Source: Lentinula raphanica (lineage: Eukaryota > Basidiomycota > Agaricomycetes > Agaricales > Omphalotaceae). From it: a stretch of 64,000 nucleotides of DNA. This document shows positions 10,687 to 21,800 of this stretch, piece after piece (position 1 is the stretch's first letter; every line of letters begins with the position of its first letter). The notes below the pieces were generated by a model, which was not told where the DNA came from, did not search any database, and was given only the letters and a program-made list of their open reading frames with translations. The stretch spans positions 1,178,001-1,242,000 of the forward strand of contig JANVFP010000012.1 in NCBI GenBank assembly GCA_027919835.1, given 5' to 3'. The position numbers and the translations under genes were made by a program.

Positions 10687-12691
10687 ATGGACGACGATGA
10701 CGCTGATTATATGCAAGGAAGCGACGATGAGGTCTGTGTCGCCACTGGTCAGCCCATAGTTTCGAAGCTCATCTCATCGCGTGCATACAATGTAGGACTA
10801 CGGCTTCGACTATTCTGACGGCGATGATGCTGAAGAGTCTGGTAATGCCGATGTTGAGAACATGTACTATACAGCCAAATGTGAGTCTTGCATACAACTG
10901 TTCTACGGCATGACCGATCTCACGTTCTTTGCAGCAAAGAAAGAAGATAATCCTGAAGGTGCTTTGAAGGATTTCGCTGCAATAGTAAACCAAGAGAAAG
11001 AGAAAGGGGATTGGTGAGCTTTGTCTCTCATTCAATCCACTACCTTTGACAGTCATCGACACCAGGGGCTTCAAAGCCCTAAAACAATCCACAAAGCTAC
11101 TATATCTTGTCTTGAGAAGACCAAACGATGCATTACAAACCTACACTCAACTCTTGTCCTACACGAAATCTGCCGTCACCAGGAACTACTCTGAGAAGAC
11201 GATCAACGGTATCCTAGACTATGTCGGGGGTGGAAAAGGCGGTCCAGTCGAAGTCGACGTTCTGGAGAAATTCTATCAAGTGACGAAATCTGCTTTAGAG
11301 GAAGCCAAGAACGACGTACGGCCTGTTCTATATTGTCTTCGATATCAGCGCCTGAATGTTCGAATCAGCGATTATCAGCTAAGACAAATCTGAAGTTAGC
11401 AAAATTATGGCTGGACCGGAAAGAGTATACTCGGCTATCCAAGGTTTGTGGCATGATTCAACCTATGCTTTCATCTCAGTCTCACGCGCGCGCATGATAA
11501 AGCTCATCCGTGATCTTCACCTGGCTACTAAATCTCTAGGTGACGGTGACGATCAATCACAGCGCGGTACCCAGTTACTTGAGATCTACGCGTTGGAAAT
11601 TCAGATGTACAACGAGACGCGAAATTTCAAGAAGCTGAAAGAGATCTACAATGCTTCGAACAACGTCCGGTCTGCCATCCCTCATCCGCGTATAATGGGT
11701 GTCATCAAAGAATGTGGCGGGAAAATGTGGATGGGCGAACGTGAGTTTTTTTCGAAGTTCATTGATCATTGAGGTTTTATGACATCGTTAATTGGGGTAC
11801 AGGCCAATGGAACAGAGCCAGTGAAGATTTCTTTGAGTCGTTTCGTAACTACGATGAGGCCGGATCACCGCAGAGAATTCAAGTCTTGAAGTATCTTGTA
11901 TTGGCGAACATGTTAATGGGCAGTGAAGTGAATCCATTCGACAGTCAAGAAACAAAGCCGTACGTGTTTTGAATGTTCTTTCGACCGAGAAGGAATAAAC
12001 GTACGTTTGCTGACAGGTATAAGAATGATCCTGAAATCAAGGCAATGACTGACCTCGTTGACGCTTATCAAAGACGAGAGGTGCATTCTGCAGAGAAGAT
12101 TCTTCGAGGCAAGCTCTGTTTTCGGTATCTTTTCAATGTTGTTTGAATGTTCTTACGCAGATAACGGCAAGACTATCATGAGTGATTCCTTCATCAGAGC
12201 ATATATTGGCGAGCTACTTCGCAGTCTACGAACGCAATACCTCATCGACCTCATCAAACCGTATTCGCGTCTGGAACTATCTTTCCTTGCCAAGGTGAAT
12301 CGACAGATCAAATCGAGCGATTTGAATTCACAACGCTGACCCTTCATCATAGCAACTCAACGTGGAGATTCAAGAAGTTGAAGATCTACTCATTGGACTT
12401 ATTCTAGAGGGCAAAGTGGAAGGCAGGATAGACCAGGTCGGTATGAGATTAGAGCTTGATCGAAAGTGCGTACAGCATTCTTTCGTGATATATTTGAATC
12501 CTCTAACCACTGTTACCACGCTATACAGACAAAGCCTGGAGAAGAAACGATACACGGCACTTCAAAAATGGACTGAGAACCTCGAAACAGTACACGGTGC
12601 TGTTGTAGGTAAAACAGGTAGCAGTGGGCGATTGGGAGACCCAGGTATGACCATGAGCGATGTATATATGCGAGATTCGGATAGGTGGTAA
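10687..12691 (+). CDS. csn2: COP9 signalosome complex subunit 2 (CSN2)
   Basis: Eleven exons give 476 residues: 10687-10731, 10796-10880, 10935-11013, 11066-11315, 11369-11443, 11503-11740, 11803-11959, 12017-12108, 12161-12294, 12353-12465 and 12529-12691. The acidic start ([18 protein letters not shown]) is typical of CSN2. So are the TPR-like repeats ([33 protein letters not shown]) and the C-terminal PCI domain (IRTQ-like [31 protein letters not shown]). CSN2 is a scaffold of the signalosome that removes Nedd8/Rub1 from cullins, so it controls SCF ligases. Intron 8 (12109-12160) starts with GC (G|GCAAGC) and ends with CAG. No in-frame GT donor gives the conserved protein. Confidence 0.95.
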
Positions 12692-13439
12692 TGCTGATGA
12701 CTCTGTGGACACTGTCATTTTGCTCTTGTGTGAATCTTCTGCTTGCTTGGAGATGTAGAAGATGGTCGAGTCCTGATTATGAGCTCAAGGTATTCATTTT
12801 TCCCTGCTGACTATACAGATTTCAGACGCAGAATGGCTACACAGGCAAAGAGAAAGAATATTCCATCAGCACAAGGTAAACATGTTCGTTTGCTTCGTCG
12901 CAAAACTAGATTCATCAGTTAATTGAGTGTGGGAAAGAATATAGAGCCGGCTTGATTCGTCACTTCACCATCTATTCGACTACCAGTTCCAGTGCACGCT
13001 GGTGCAGTTTCTTTTCTGGGACAACGCAGTATGCACTGTTGACTTCAAATGATCCATAATCTCGAAGACCTCCAACAAGCACTTCCATAGCCGATCATTG
13101 CGTTCTAAAAACTCGAGAGTCACATCCAGTATCCCTTGTATTTTCCTAGTTTCCATCCTTATCGATCCTGCACCGTAAGCACAACGTCAACAACCAACCG
13201 CTGATAATCTCCTTGTAATCGGTCTAGTAAATCTCCATAGGCTGATTCTGATGCTACAGAATGTCGCTACCTTATGGCTACACTAGGATCAAGGTTCTCC
13301 GTGTACCGCCTAGTATATCAACAGACGAGTTCTTAGCAATCTTCATTGATTCGTACTTCATAATAACCTGGTGAGTGTCAAGCAGCTTGTGAATCATACA
13401 ATATGACTCAATGAGAAGGTCGTTCTCAAGAACTCCGCA
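12692..13439. other. Intergenic upstream of the interrupted F-box gene
   Basis: About 750 bp hold the CSN2 3' end and the presumed promoter of the interrupted F-box gene. A short ATG-initiated frame at 12833 (MATQAKRKNIPSAQ) runs into a stop whichever nearby acceptor is used. No gene or RNA is supported. Confidence 0.4.
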
Positions 13440-13938
13440 ATGTCTCTGAAAAATCCATCTATCAGTAGTTCGCCCCGTTCAGATGAACTCAACCAGGTAA
13501 GGCTTCTATCTCGTCTCGGTATATCATATAGGATCACCACATTCGCAGGTCCAAGATTCGGAGGCTGCAAATCTATCAGAACTTTCATCACAGTCCAACG
13601 CACTCTGCGACTCTCCCATGCGCTATATACAATGGGCTCTTAGGGGATTGAACGCAAGTGATATTCGTCGAAACAGTATTTCCCTCTGGAATTCACTACT
13701 GGGTTCTGAAACACGCGAGGCGGTATGCGTTGCCACGCGTCTTCCATTGGAGCTCCTTCGCGAAATATTTCTATACCTCGCAGTCGAGGAAGAGCATCGC
13801 GGTATGCGTCCCCTGCTCCCTATTTCGCAGGTGTGCAGATATTGGCGATATGTCGCGATTACGTATCCAAAACTATGGTCGACGATCAAGATTTACATGC
13901 CCACAGAGGGTGATATACACTTGGCCAAGTTATGGTTG
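13440..13938 (+). pseudogene. F-box gene, 5' fragment, interrupted by a transposon
   Basis: Exon 1 (13440-13496) and exon 2 (from 13549, intron 13497-13548 with GTAAGG donor) encode about 149 residues. They include a complete F-box: TRLPLELLREIFLYLAV and ISQVCRYWRYVAITYPKLWS. The frame reaches HLAKLWL at 13938, and there the sequence turns into the terminal repeat of a DNA element. The reading frame resumes exactly at 17237 (ERARQHPLTVYVEQWY), where KLWL-ER is the usual junction in such proteins. As it stands a transcript would read into the element and stop within about 20 codons, so the allele should encode only a truncated F-box. No other lesion is seen in this part, which points to a recent insertion. 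Confidence 0.85.
13932..13938. repeat. Target-site duplication, left copy (ATGGTTG)
   Basis: The 7-mer ATGGTTG lies just outside the left terminal repeat and recurs at 17230-17236 just outside the right one. One copy belongs to the host F-box codons TGG TTG. If the element is taken as one base shorter, the duplication is 8 bp with one mismatch (TATGGTTG against AATGGTTG). Confidence 0.85.
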
Positions 13939-13975
13939 TATGCTAGTCCATCTGGCGAAAAATTCCCCCCGGTTT
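13939..13975 (+). repeat. Left terminal inverted repeat
   Basis: The first 30 bases match the inverted right end at 28 positions (TATGCTAGTCCAT, then Y-TGG-Y-GAAAAATTCCCC). After that the match continues loosely through CGGTTT and further C-rich sequence. Confidence 0.9.
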
Positions 13976-14200
13976 TTCCCACTTCCCCCGGATGATATAA
14001 CTGTTTCGGAACTTTTTCAATAACCCTCCGAACTTTGATGACTTCCCCCCGAACTCTTTTACCTAGCCCCGGACTTCTATGAGCTCCTCCCCCAAACTCT
14101 TTTGCCTTCCCCCCCGGAACTTTTCACCTCTCCCCCCCCCGAACTTTTAACCTCCCCCGAACTTTTGAAAATATGTGCCCCCCAGATCTTTTCTGCAGCA

Positions 14201-14418
14201 GAAACTTTCAAATGTTGCGGCAAACACTTTCAACTGTTGCGGCAAACATATTCAAATGTTGCGGCGAACACTTTCAAACACTGCGGCGAACACTTTCAAA
14301 CACTGCGGCGAACATATTCAAATGTTGTGGCGAACACTTTCAAACACTGCGGCGAACACTTTCAAACACTGCAGCGAACACTTTCAAACACTGCAGCGAA
14401 CACTTTCAAACGTTGCAA
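14201..14418 (+). repeat. Subterminal 22-bp tandem repeats, about 10 copies
   Basis: Units such as GAACACTTTCAAACACTGCG follow each other every 22 bp. Two sub-types alternate (ACACTTTCAAACACTGCGGC and ACATATTCAAATGTTGCGGC). The period is not a multiple of three, and three overlapping frames are open only because of the repeat. It is therefore not a coding region. The location next to the left arm fits an array of transposase-binding sites. Confidence 0.9.
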
Positions 14419-15576
14419 TCTGCAGCAATAATTTTCAAGGTAAGCAGCAGAAAAGTTACTCTTTCAGCAGCGGTAATCTCACTTTCAGGATCACTTACAG
14501 AAACTCATTTCTTACCTTGTATATACAGTACAGCGTGTAGTAACTAAAATATGACATTGAAGTTGGTATAGGAGGAAGGTACAGACAGAACAATTGTAAA
14601 ATGGGCTAGAACATGAAGCCAACCACATGGAAGGAAGGAAGAAAAGCACAATGTGTATGGGATCTGTGAGTTTACAAACAATATGTGTATGAGCCTGTAT
14701 GAGCAAAAAATGACAGGATAGTACTGAGGGAAGGCCAAACAGAAAAAGGAAACACAACAATGACACGTCAGAACCTGTAAACACAAAAAGGGCAGATGTG
14801 AGGTAGGGTTTCGTATATTTGGAAGGTAAGTCCAGGAGTCAGATGGCTTCGAATCGAGGTCCTAACTTTGAACTGACCTCGTTAATGAGCGAGTGATATA
14901 CATTTGAAAGAGTGGATTATACCTTCAGGCTACAGCAGGCCACGTCATCGTGCCTCTGATCCTCTAGAGCATCCTACCCCTCTTGATCATCCCTTAATCC
15001 TATACCCAAGGCTTTGACGTTGTTCCAGTAGTCCCGCTGCCTTCAACCTTGAGGGAGAAAGCCAATGTGGAAGAGAGAAAGAAGGGAAGAGTAGTCGCCA
15101 GTGACGAAGCAGAAGCGTGAGAATAGAAAATTAAGGCGCTTCTTGGTTTAGATGCCGGCAGCCGTGCTGATGCAAGAGCGCCTGCTTAGCACTTAGCGCT
15201 TACAAAGATCTGGCGATTCTGCATAGCATGTTTGAGCTTGAAAAAGGATTCTTAGAAAAATATGAAAAACTTAGGGAGAATTTCAGGAATGTACCTCTGA
15301 GAAAACTGTGGCAGTGGCATAGAACAACAGAGAGAATATCAAGAAAAGGGCATGGGAGACATGTTACAACTTACAAGGCTTCTAGTAGTAGCAGCTGGCA
15401 GCCTATGATAGAAGAATGATCATAAGGTGTAGCAAGAAAAGCACATTGAACAGGGACATTAATTGGTCTTTGAAGAAGGTCTGAGCTCTAAGAAAACTAG
15501 GGCTTGGAGGTGAGTGCAAAAAGGGTCAAGATCTGGCATATTTGAGAGAGAAATTTGAGAGCGCCCAAAAATGCTC

Positions 15577-15634
15577 TGGAGGCTTAATTAGGCAAGGTCG
15601 ACCTCTTGGAAGACCTTGCCTAATTGAGCCTCCA
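15577..15634. repeat. Near-perfect hairpin, 23-bp arms, inside the element
   Basis: The left arm 15577-15599 (TGGAGGCTTAATTAGGCAAG and on) pairs with 15612-15634 at 22 of 23 positions around a 12-nt loop. The flanks add a weaker GAGCGC...GCGCTC match further out. It could be the remains of a nested miniature element or a folded RNA. Confidence 0.8.
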
Positions 15635-16729
15635 GGCAAAAAGCTGTGTAAATTTAAGCGCCTTTAGCGCTCTTGAGACTTGCACAGGCAAAGATGTGTT
15701 CTACACGTCTTTTCTGTTGAAACTTGGCCGAGCCTTCACCGAGATGGTGCTTATTCATTGGCACGCCTAAACACCGGTCTTCTATTCTGTCGCAGCCCAC
15801 GAGCTCCCACGAGTCTCTTCCTCATAGCTCTCATCTCTTTGACCTCGATATCATTTCTTCAAGCCAAGGACCGTTGGAATGCATGCAAGAATGACATAGA
15901 ACCATGGGTAAGGGCTACTAGATGTGTTGGAGGTGCGATGATGTGGCCTGCCAAACAACTACACTACCTACAGTATTCGTGCGTAATCCATTTGGATGTA
16001 GATTCCTCACTAACAAGGTTCCGCCATCAGGCGAGGACCTCACTTGACCTGAGTCGAGGTTAACCTTCGACTCCTGCCCATGCATTTCCGGATTTCAACG
16101 CTGCCAAAGAAAGCCCCCTCTTTGTGTCGTATCCTTGGTCTCCCCTTGTCAAACTCACCCTCGACCCTCCTTTTTCTGTTCAGCTTTCCCTCATCTTGTT
16201 TCTATCATATTCGGCTAATTTGTGCATAGTTCAAGCCCTTGGCATTCCAATCTTGGTCCCGCTGAACTTTCTAGGCCTTACCCAAGTTTCATCCTTGTCT
16301 GGTCGCACTGTCTGGCCCGTTCACAAAGCTTACATGTGTCCCGTAGGCTCTCTTTGGCTTACTTATGTCCTTCTCATTTGTTCAGCCCAGCTTGAAGCCC
16401 TCAGCACCTTACCTAGTCGGTACAAGTATTTTGAACCTTGGACCTCTTGACAACCAGACGAGCCAAGTCGTGTCATGACGACTCCTCGTCTGGTCACTGG
16501 TGTCAAAGATATTTTCTGGTTCTTTTTTCCTTCCTAATTCTTGTAAATGGCTGGATTGGCATGTACCTGCTTCTATCTGAGTCATTCCAAGTCAATCTGC
16601 GTCAGTACACAGTGATAACACTTTTACCTTGGGACGTGTCATATTCTACTTGATATTTGTAGGTAAATACTGTACTTCTTGGATACAAGTAAGTTAGAAG
16701 TCAGAGATTTCTTTGACTTGAAGTTGCTG

Positions 16730-17050
16730 AAAGTAAGTTTTCCGCTGCTCATTAACTATGCCCGCCGCAACCATTAGATGTTTCTGGCGCATATGTTCAA
16801 AAGTGTCCGCTACAATTGTAAGTTCTTGCTGCTTAAGTTTCCGCTACAACGTTGTCAGTTCCCGCCAAGAAGTTTTAACTTTCCGCTGCAATATCTAAAG
16901 TTTCCGCTGCCATGTTGTAAGTGTCTGCCGCTGCAACATTGAAAGTTTTCGCTGCAAGTTGTAAGTGTCTGCCGCTGCAAGTTGTAAGTTTCTGCCGCAA
17001 CATCCAAAAGTTTCCGCTGCACTCAGTCAAAATGCCCGCTGCTCCCTCAA
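16730..17050. repeat. Right subterminal degenerate repeats
   Basis: Blocks of the type AAGTTTCCGCTGCAACATTG recur about every 20-40 bp. They are the inverted, more diverged counterpart of the left 22-bp array (CAATGTTGCGGC-AAACTTT sense). They end where the G-rich right arm begins. Confidence 0.7.
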
Positions 17051-17193
17051 ACACATTCCTGCTGACTCAAAAAGTTTTCGCCGCTGGCTTTTCAAACTGG
17101 GGGGGATCATCAATCCCGGGGGGGTCATCAAAAATTTCGGGGGCAATTGAAAAAGTTACGGGGGCATTCAAATCTTTCCGGGGAGGGGGAAAT

Positions 17194-17229
17194 AAACCGG
17201 GGGAATTTTTCACCAAATGGACTAGCATA
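17194..17229 (-). repeat. Right terminal inverted repeat
   Basis: Read on the minus strand it starts TATGCTAGTCCATTTGGTGA and continues AAAATTCCCCCGG, matching the left end at 28 of the first 30 positions. It is followed on the plus strand by the second ATGGTTG copy (17230-17236). Confidence 0.9.
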
Positions 17230-17236
17230 ATGGTTG

Positions 17237-18370
17237 GAGCGCGCGCGACAACATCCATTGACTGTGTACGTCGAACAATGGTATCGACCTCGTGATGAAA
17301 GCCATCTTGCGACAGAAATCGTCATGTCTCTCCTCCTCTCTCGTGCACATCGCTGGAAAACAGCCACCTTCATCTTGGCCTCGGGCTTTCGATCTTCGTT
17401 TTTGGCTCTACCTCGGATGAGATCCCCTTTACTTGAAACGCTCCGTTTCGATACCACAACTCGTAGCAGCGAATACTGGGGGGATGATACGTTAAACCGC
17501 GTCAAAGCAATGATTTCTTCATCTGTCTCTTTGCGGCATCTCACAGTGAAAGCACATGTTCGCTCACATAGCTTGAGATCTACGCTCCCAACTAATCTAA
17601 CCTACCTTTGCGGCGATTTCACAATTGATCTTCCCTTCCTTCTATCACTTTCGACGATGGAACAACTGCAGACTCTCCGTTTGCATGGTTGTTTGGGACG
17701 GGTTGGACATTCTAGTGACCAGGTTATGATTCTCCCGTGTCTTCATAGTCTGGACATACAGATAGATGCAGACAAGTCACAGTTCCTGTTTAACCACCTG
17801 GAAGCACCAAATCTCAAAGCTCTTTCGACCAAGTCCGACCTGACCACCGAGAGTCAAATGGCGCTGTGCTCTTTCATCGAAAGATCGCATTGTCAGCTGG
17901 AAGCATTCGCATACGGCGGCAGCGCGCCAACGGACGACTCGGAACCTCATTTCTTTGAGAGGTTATTCGCATATCCTCAGATGATGTACCTTTCCGAACT
18001 GATTGTGTTCACCCATGATCCGGAACCGGTGATGAGCCTTCTAGCTCGACGTGCTCTCCCTTCCTTGAACAGACTGTTCTTTAATGGGGGATGCTCTGCT
18101 GTTGGTCTACATATTATGCTGAAACAGCAAGCAGGCCGTTTCCTATGTCCTTCTGATTCCAAGCTTCTGGAGCCGCTGTTCGACGATGAACATAGTGCTC
18201 ACATGTTACTGTTTGTCAAGGGTCGGCGCAACCAAGAGATCCCTATTTCCCAATTCTCGCTCTGCATTCAAGTCAAGGTTCATGGGTCTGCATGTGAAGT
18301 TGAAGAACTTACAGCCTGGTGCAAAAACAATGAACGAGCTGACTGGAGTATTTCCCTTCTGACAAGCTGA
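17237..18370 (+). pseudogene. F-box gene, 3' fragment, downstream of the transposon
   Basis: An uninterrupted frame of 377 codons starts at GAG (17237), right after the second ATGGTTG copy, and continues the F-box protein broken at 13938. It carries the leucine-rich body typical of mushroom F-box proteins (SVSLRHLTVKAHV, LPCLHSLDIQIDADK, RRALPSLNRLFFNGG) and ends in AWCKNNERADWSISLLTS. The absence of stops or frameshifts over 1.1 kb argues that the insertion is recent. The joined gene would encode about 526 residues. Independent translation from an internal start is possible but unsupported. Confidence 0.85.
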
Positions 18371-18857
18371 AGCGGCATACATATTTTGGTTCAAGCCTCA
18401 TATCCCTCTGTACTCGTAGCAGTCTACCATCTTCATGTGAGATGAGCAATCATTGCATGAAAGGCAGTAGGGCCCGGCTTCCCCTTGCAAGACCCCACCT
18501 TTGGGTGGAGCCAAGTATTTACTTTCCTTCCCTCCTTCAATTCTCTTGACCTGTGAATCTCAATGTTCAGCATGTTATATGTTGATTTTGAAAGCAGAAG
18601 AACATCTCGAAGTGAGAGCAGTATTACAAGTGTAGTGTATGAAACAAGCGAACAGTGATTATTATGTGAATGTAACTTAAGGGCCTATTCGGTTGCCAAA
18701 AAGCAGCAGCGGAGGAAACAGATGCTAGATAAGATTTCGCCATGAAGATCGTGATAAATGAATGAACGGAAAGCGCCTATGGGTTTTAGCAAAAAAGAGA
18801 GTATGAGTGCACGGGTGTACCAATAGACGGTGGAATATTCTGAATAAGAGGTGATAT
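18371..18857. other. Intergenic, 3' ends of two convergent genes
   Basis: About 490 bp between the stop codons of the broken F-box gene and the large minus-strand gene. A short dyad CCCCACCTTTGGGTGG lies near 18494. No frame with coding character is seen. Confidence 0.4.
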
Positions 18858-21800
18858 TTATGACAGTAGCCCGGTACGCTTTCCTTTGAGAGTCCTTAAT
18901 TTCATCAACAAATCCTGGAACACTTGTGAGCACAGAAAGAACCAGCCGACAAAGCTACTCACCTCTGCCTCCTGAGTGGACAAACCTTTCCCATTCTCCA
19001 GCTCAACACCTTTCTCAATACTGTCCAACACATCTTCAACTAAATCCCGGTAATTCACACCAAAAAATTGAGTGAGCTTCGCAGCTCTGCGCCTTCTAAC
19101 CTGGAAGGCGCCATCGCTCCCCTCGACATCTGCATCATCCAGGGATACTTTCGTAATGATGGATGCGACAGAATCGATGGAGTTGAAAGACGCTATAGAC
19201 GTTCGTGCGGGTAGGGCAGGCAATGAACGTCTTCGTTCTGATCTGACCGACCCAGAGCCAAGACTAACATCCAAGACTTGATCAGATTCGGGTAGGAAAC
19301 CTTCTTCCATCCCGCCTGCCTGGTAGAGAATGTCATGTAACTCTTGAAGGGACGCACGATCATCCTGAGAGAAGAAGTTAGTGACATAAAGCTCAACGTC
19401 ATTCAAACGACTAACCCGATCCAAAATGTCACCCAGGCTGTTCAACGAATGTTCATAGTGAGTGAAAGTTATAGACGCTCCTCGAGGTCTAGCCATTGGG
19501 AGGGCCATCGATGCATCCCCAGCCTCGATCTCAACGTCAATGGCTGTTTCGATTTGATGTGCGTCGTTATCCTTGGGTAGAAGGAGCTCTCGAGAGATGG
19601 GCCTTGTAAGCGCCCTCTTGGATGTCGAAGAACTAGAAGCCAATTGTGGATGCGCATGGGCAACGCTAGTTGACGAAGATCGGATCATCGTTGGTGCGAT
19701 GGTAGTAGAGGCAATCACGCCTGGGCTCGAATGGGCATGCGGAACGTGTCCGTATGCATACAATGTTTGTGGTGGCGCAACGCCAAAGACCTGGTAGACA
19801 AGAGATAAGTATAGTGTCCAACAAGAACCATGTTACGAAAACATGAACCATGAAACACTTCAAAATACTCACTTTCTCCAACCTTATCGCCCTCTTCACC
19901 ATTCGTAATTTCTCGCCCTCTCCCATATCATCCTTGCGTCTATCCCTGATGTCACTCCAGTCACTACTTACACCCGACTCACTTCCACTTCTTCTCCTGG
20001 CAACTTTAGTCATACCTCTCTTCCACGAGCGTTTCTCCTCACTGGAGCCTTCAGCGTCTGTTTCTTCTGCCATGGACAGACCAGGTAGGCCGCTCTCGCT
20101 ATCCTCGTCTGACTGTCCGAGAACAAGCCCGGCGGGTACACGAGAACCGAGAAAACGATGTAGTTTGGCAAGTTTTTCTCGCTTCCGTCGTTTCTCTGCT
20201 TCTGCACGTTCTTCTGGAGACATGAGGGAGGGAGTTATGAGGGAGGCGAGAGAAGGTTGACGGTCAAGATGTTGCTGATGGCTGTTACGTTGTGGTTCAT
20301 CATCATCAGCTGGGTTGTCGAATGGAGCGACAGGCAATTCAGTCCCGATATAATCTTCTCGCGTGAATGAGTTCCTTGGAGCGCCACCAGGATAAGCAGA
20401 AGGCGGTGCGAAAGCAAGAGAGGAGATAGAGGTACGAGAACTGTTCTGAGATCCGGATGGGGACTGAGTTAGTAGCTCAACAGGATGTGTGTGCCTGCGA
20501 GTGTCCTCGGGTCCATTTTCGTGCATGCCAGGCGATTCCTCATCCCAATCAATGAAGCTCGCTCGATCTCTTTCAACCTCTTGTGCCTCCCCAATCTCAA
20601 TCAGGTTTTCATTTTCCCCACTACTAAAGAAAGACGAAGTCCGATCTGCATCGGAGACAGGCTCTTGACGGTGAAGCTCGTTCAGAAATTCAAACTCGTC
20701 TGGAGTGAGAGGAGTAGAATGTCTCCGACCGGATACAGCAGAGATATATCGAGTAGATGCAGGTGGAGGCCAGATTCCTTTCCCTTTCACTCTGTCGACA
20801 TTCTCTTTGACTCTTTCCTTAGTGTCAGATGAATGATCTTTGCTGAAAACAGCCATGGAGTTGGAGCTATGATGACGAGACGTTGTGGGAGAAGTGATTT
20901 CAAGAAAACTGCTTCTCAGACCAGAGCTCTCGGCGATGCCGGAAGCAGTCGGCCGAATTGATGCACCGTTCGGAGTTTGGCCGAAAACCTGAGCAAGTTT
21001 TCGAGACTTGCGAACAAGGCCTGCACGAGATAGAGGGTCAAGAGTATTCTGAGTGGGCGGTGGTTGCATATCGAACTCGTCTTCGTAAGAATTTGCACGG
21101 GAATTAGAATGGGAATGTGGCGAGGAAATTTTATGTGCTCGGCGCCCTTGTTCCTGATTGGGTAGCCTGCGCTCTAGACTACGACTGGATCTGCCTGCAG
21201 AATATAGCGTCGAAAAGTCTGGCTTGGGCGTTGTCGGCAGCGGCGGCTTGGAATCATGAGTGGGCGAGACAAGTTCCATGAATGATGCTCGGTCTTCCAA
21301 CTCGGAATAAGTGCTTCTTGCTCCTCTGCGCATGGTATCTATAACTCTCGAAGGTCTTCCAGGTTGTGGCGATGATAGAGTTGGGACGGTTCTGGGTGTA
21401 GGAAGAACGTCGTAGGGGTCGTAGAACGACTCGGAGTATATGGTACTGGATATGCTGATCCTAGGATCTTCCGTCCTACTAGAAATATCAGTAAAAACTT
21501 CAGCAAAAAATACATCCACAACTCACTTGGCGTCCCTCTCGTACTCAGTGCTCGACCAAGGATCCTCGTCTACGAAATGAAAGGCGCTAAGAGTAGTGAT
21601 ACCGTCTGGGCTGGAGGCTGTCGTGTCCGTCGTCAAGGTCGTGTATCTGCGGTTGTTGGAAGGATGGTCTGCTGTCGACCCTGGGTCGACAGTTATGTTG
21701 GCGTGGGAGTTTGATCTTAACCGACGCAAATGTCCAGGCCTCTCTGGTGCCAAGTCTTGCTGTTGATATCGAAAAACCAACATGAGATATAGGCATTATG

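Larger units (their letters stand above)
13939..17229. mobile_element. Non-autonomous TIR DNA transposon, 3.29 kb
   Basis: The element begins TATGCTAGTCCATCTGG and ends with the inverted counterpart CCAAATGGACTAGCATA. It is flanked by ATGGTTG on both sides and sits inside an F-box exon. Behind the ends lie C-rich (left) and G-rich (right) arms with repeated CCCCCGGAACTTTT-like blocks. Next come subterminal repeats: a 22-bp tandem array on the left (14201-14418) and a diverged mirror set on the right (about 16730-17050). The interior (14.5-16.7 kb) has no frame that I recognise as a transposase. The longest is 108 codons at 16124-16450, hydrophobic and unlike any family I know. A 7-8 bp duplication with subterminal repeats suggests hAT or a Kyakuja/Dileera/Zisupton-type element mobilised in trans. 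The superfamily remains open. Confidence 0.85.

Noticed and set aside
14102..14547. Three overlapping plus-strand ORFs of 109-124 codons
   Set aside because: They are translations of the 22-bp tandem array in different frames. The unit length is not a multiple of three, and the encoded peptides are only low-complexity repeats.
16124..16450. 108-codon hydrophobic ORF inside the element as a possible transposon protein
   Set aside because: No catalytic motif, no family resemblance, no splice partners. Kept only as a note in the element description.
13939..17229. Element spliced out as an intron (GTATGC at the left junction, ACTAG near the right)
   Set aside because: The junction would add 10 net bases and shift the F-box frame, so it would not restore the protein.
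18371..18857. Possible tRNA or structured RNA around the CCCCACCTTTGGGTGG dyad
   Set aside because: No B-box-like GGTTCRANNCC or cloverleaf could be drawn.
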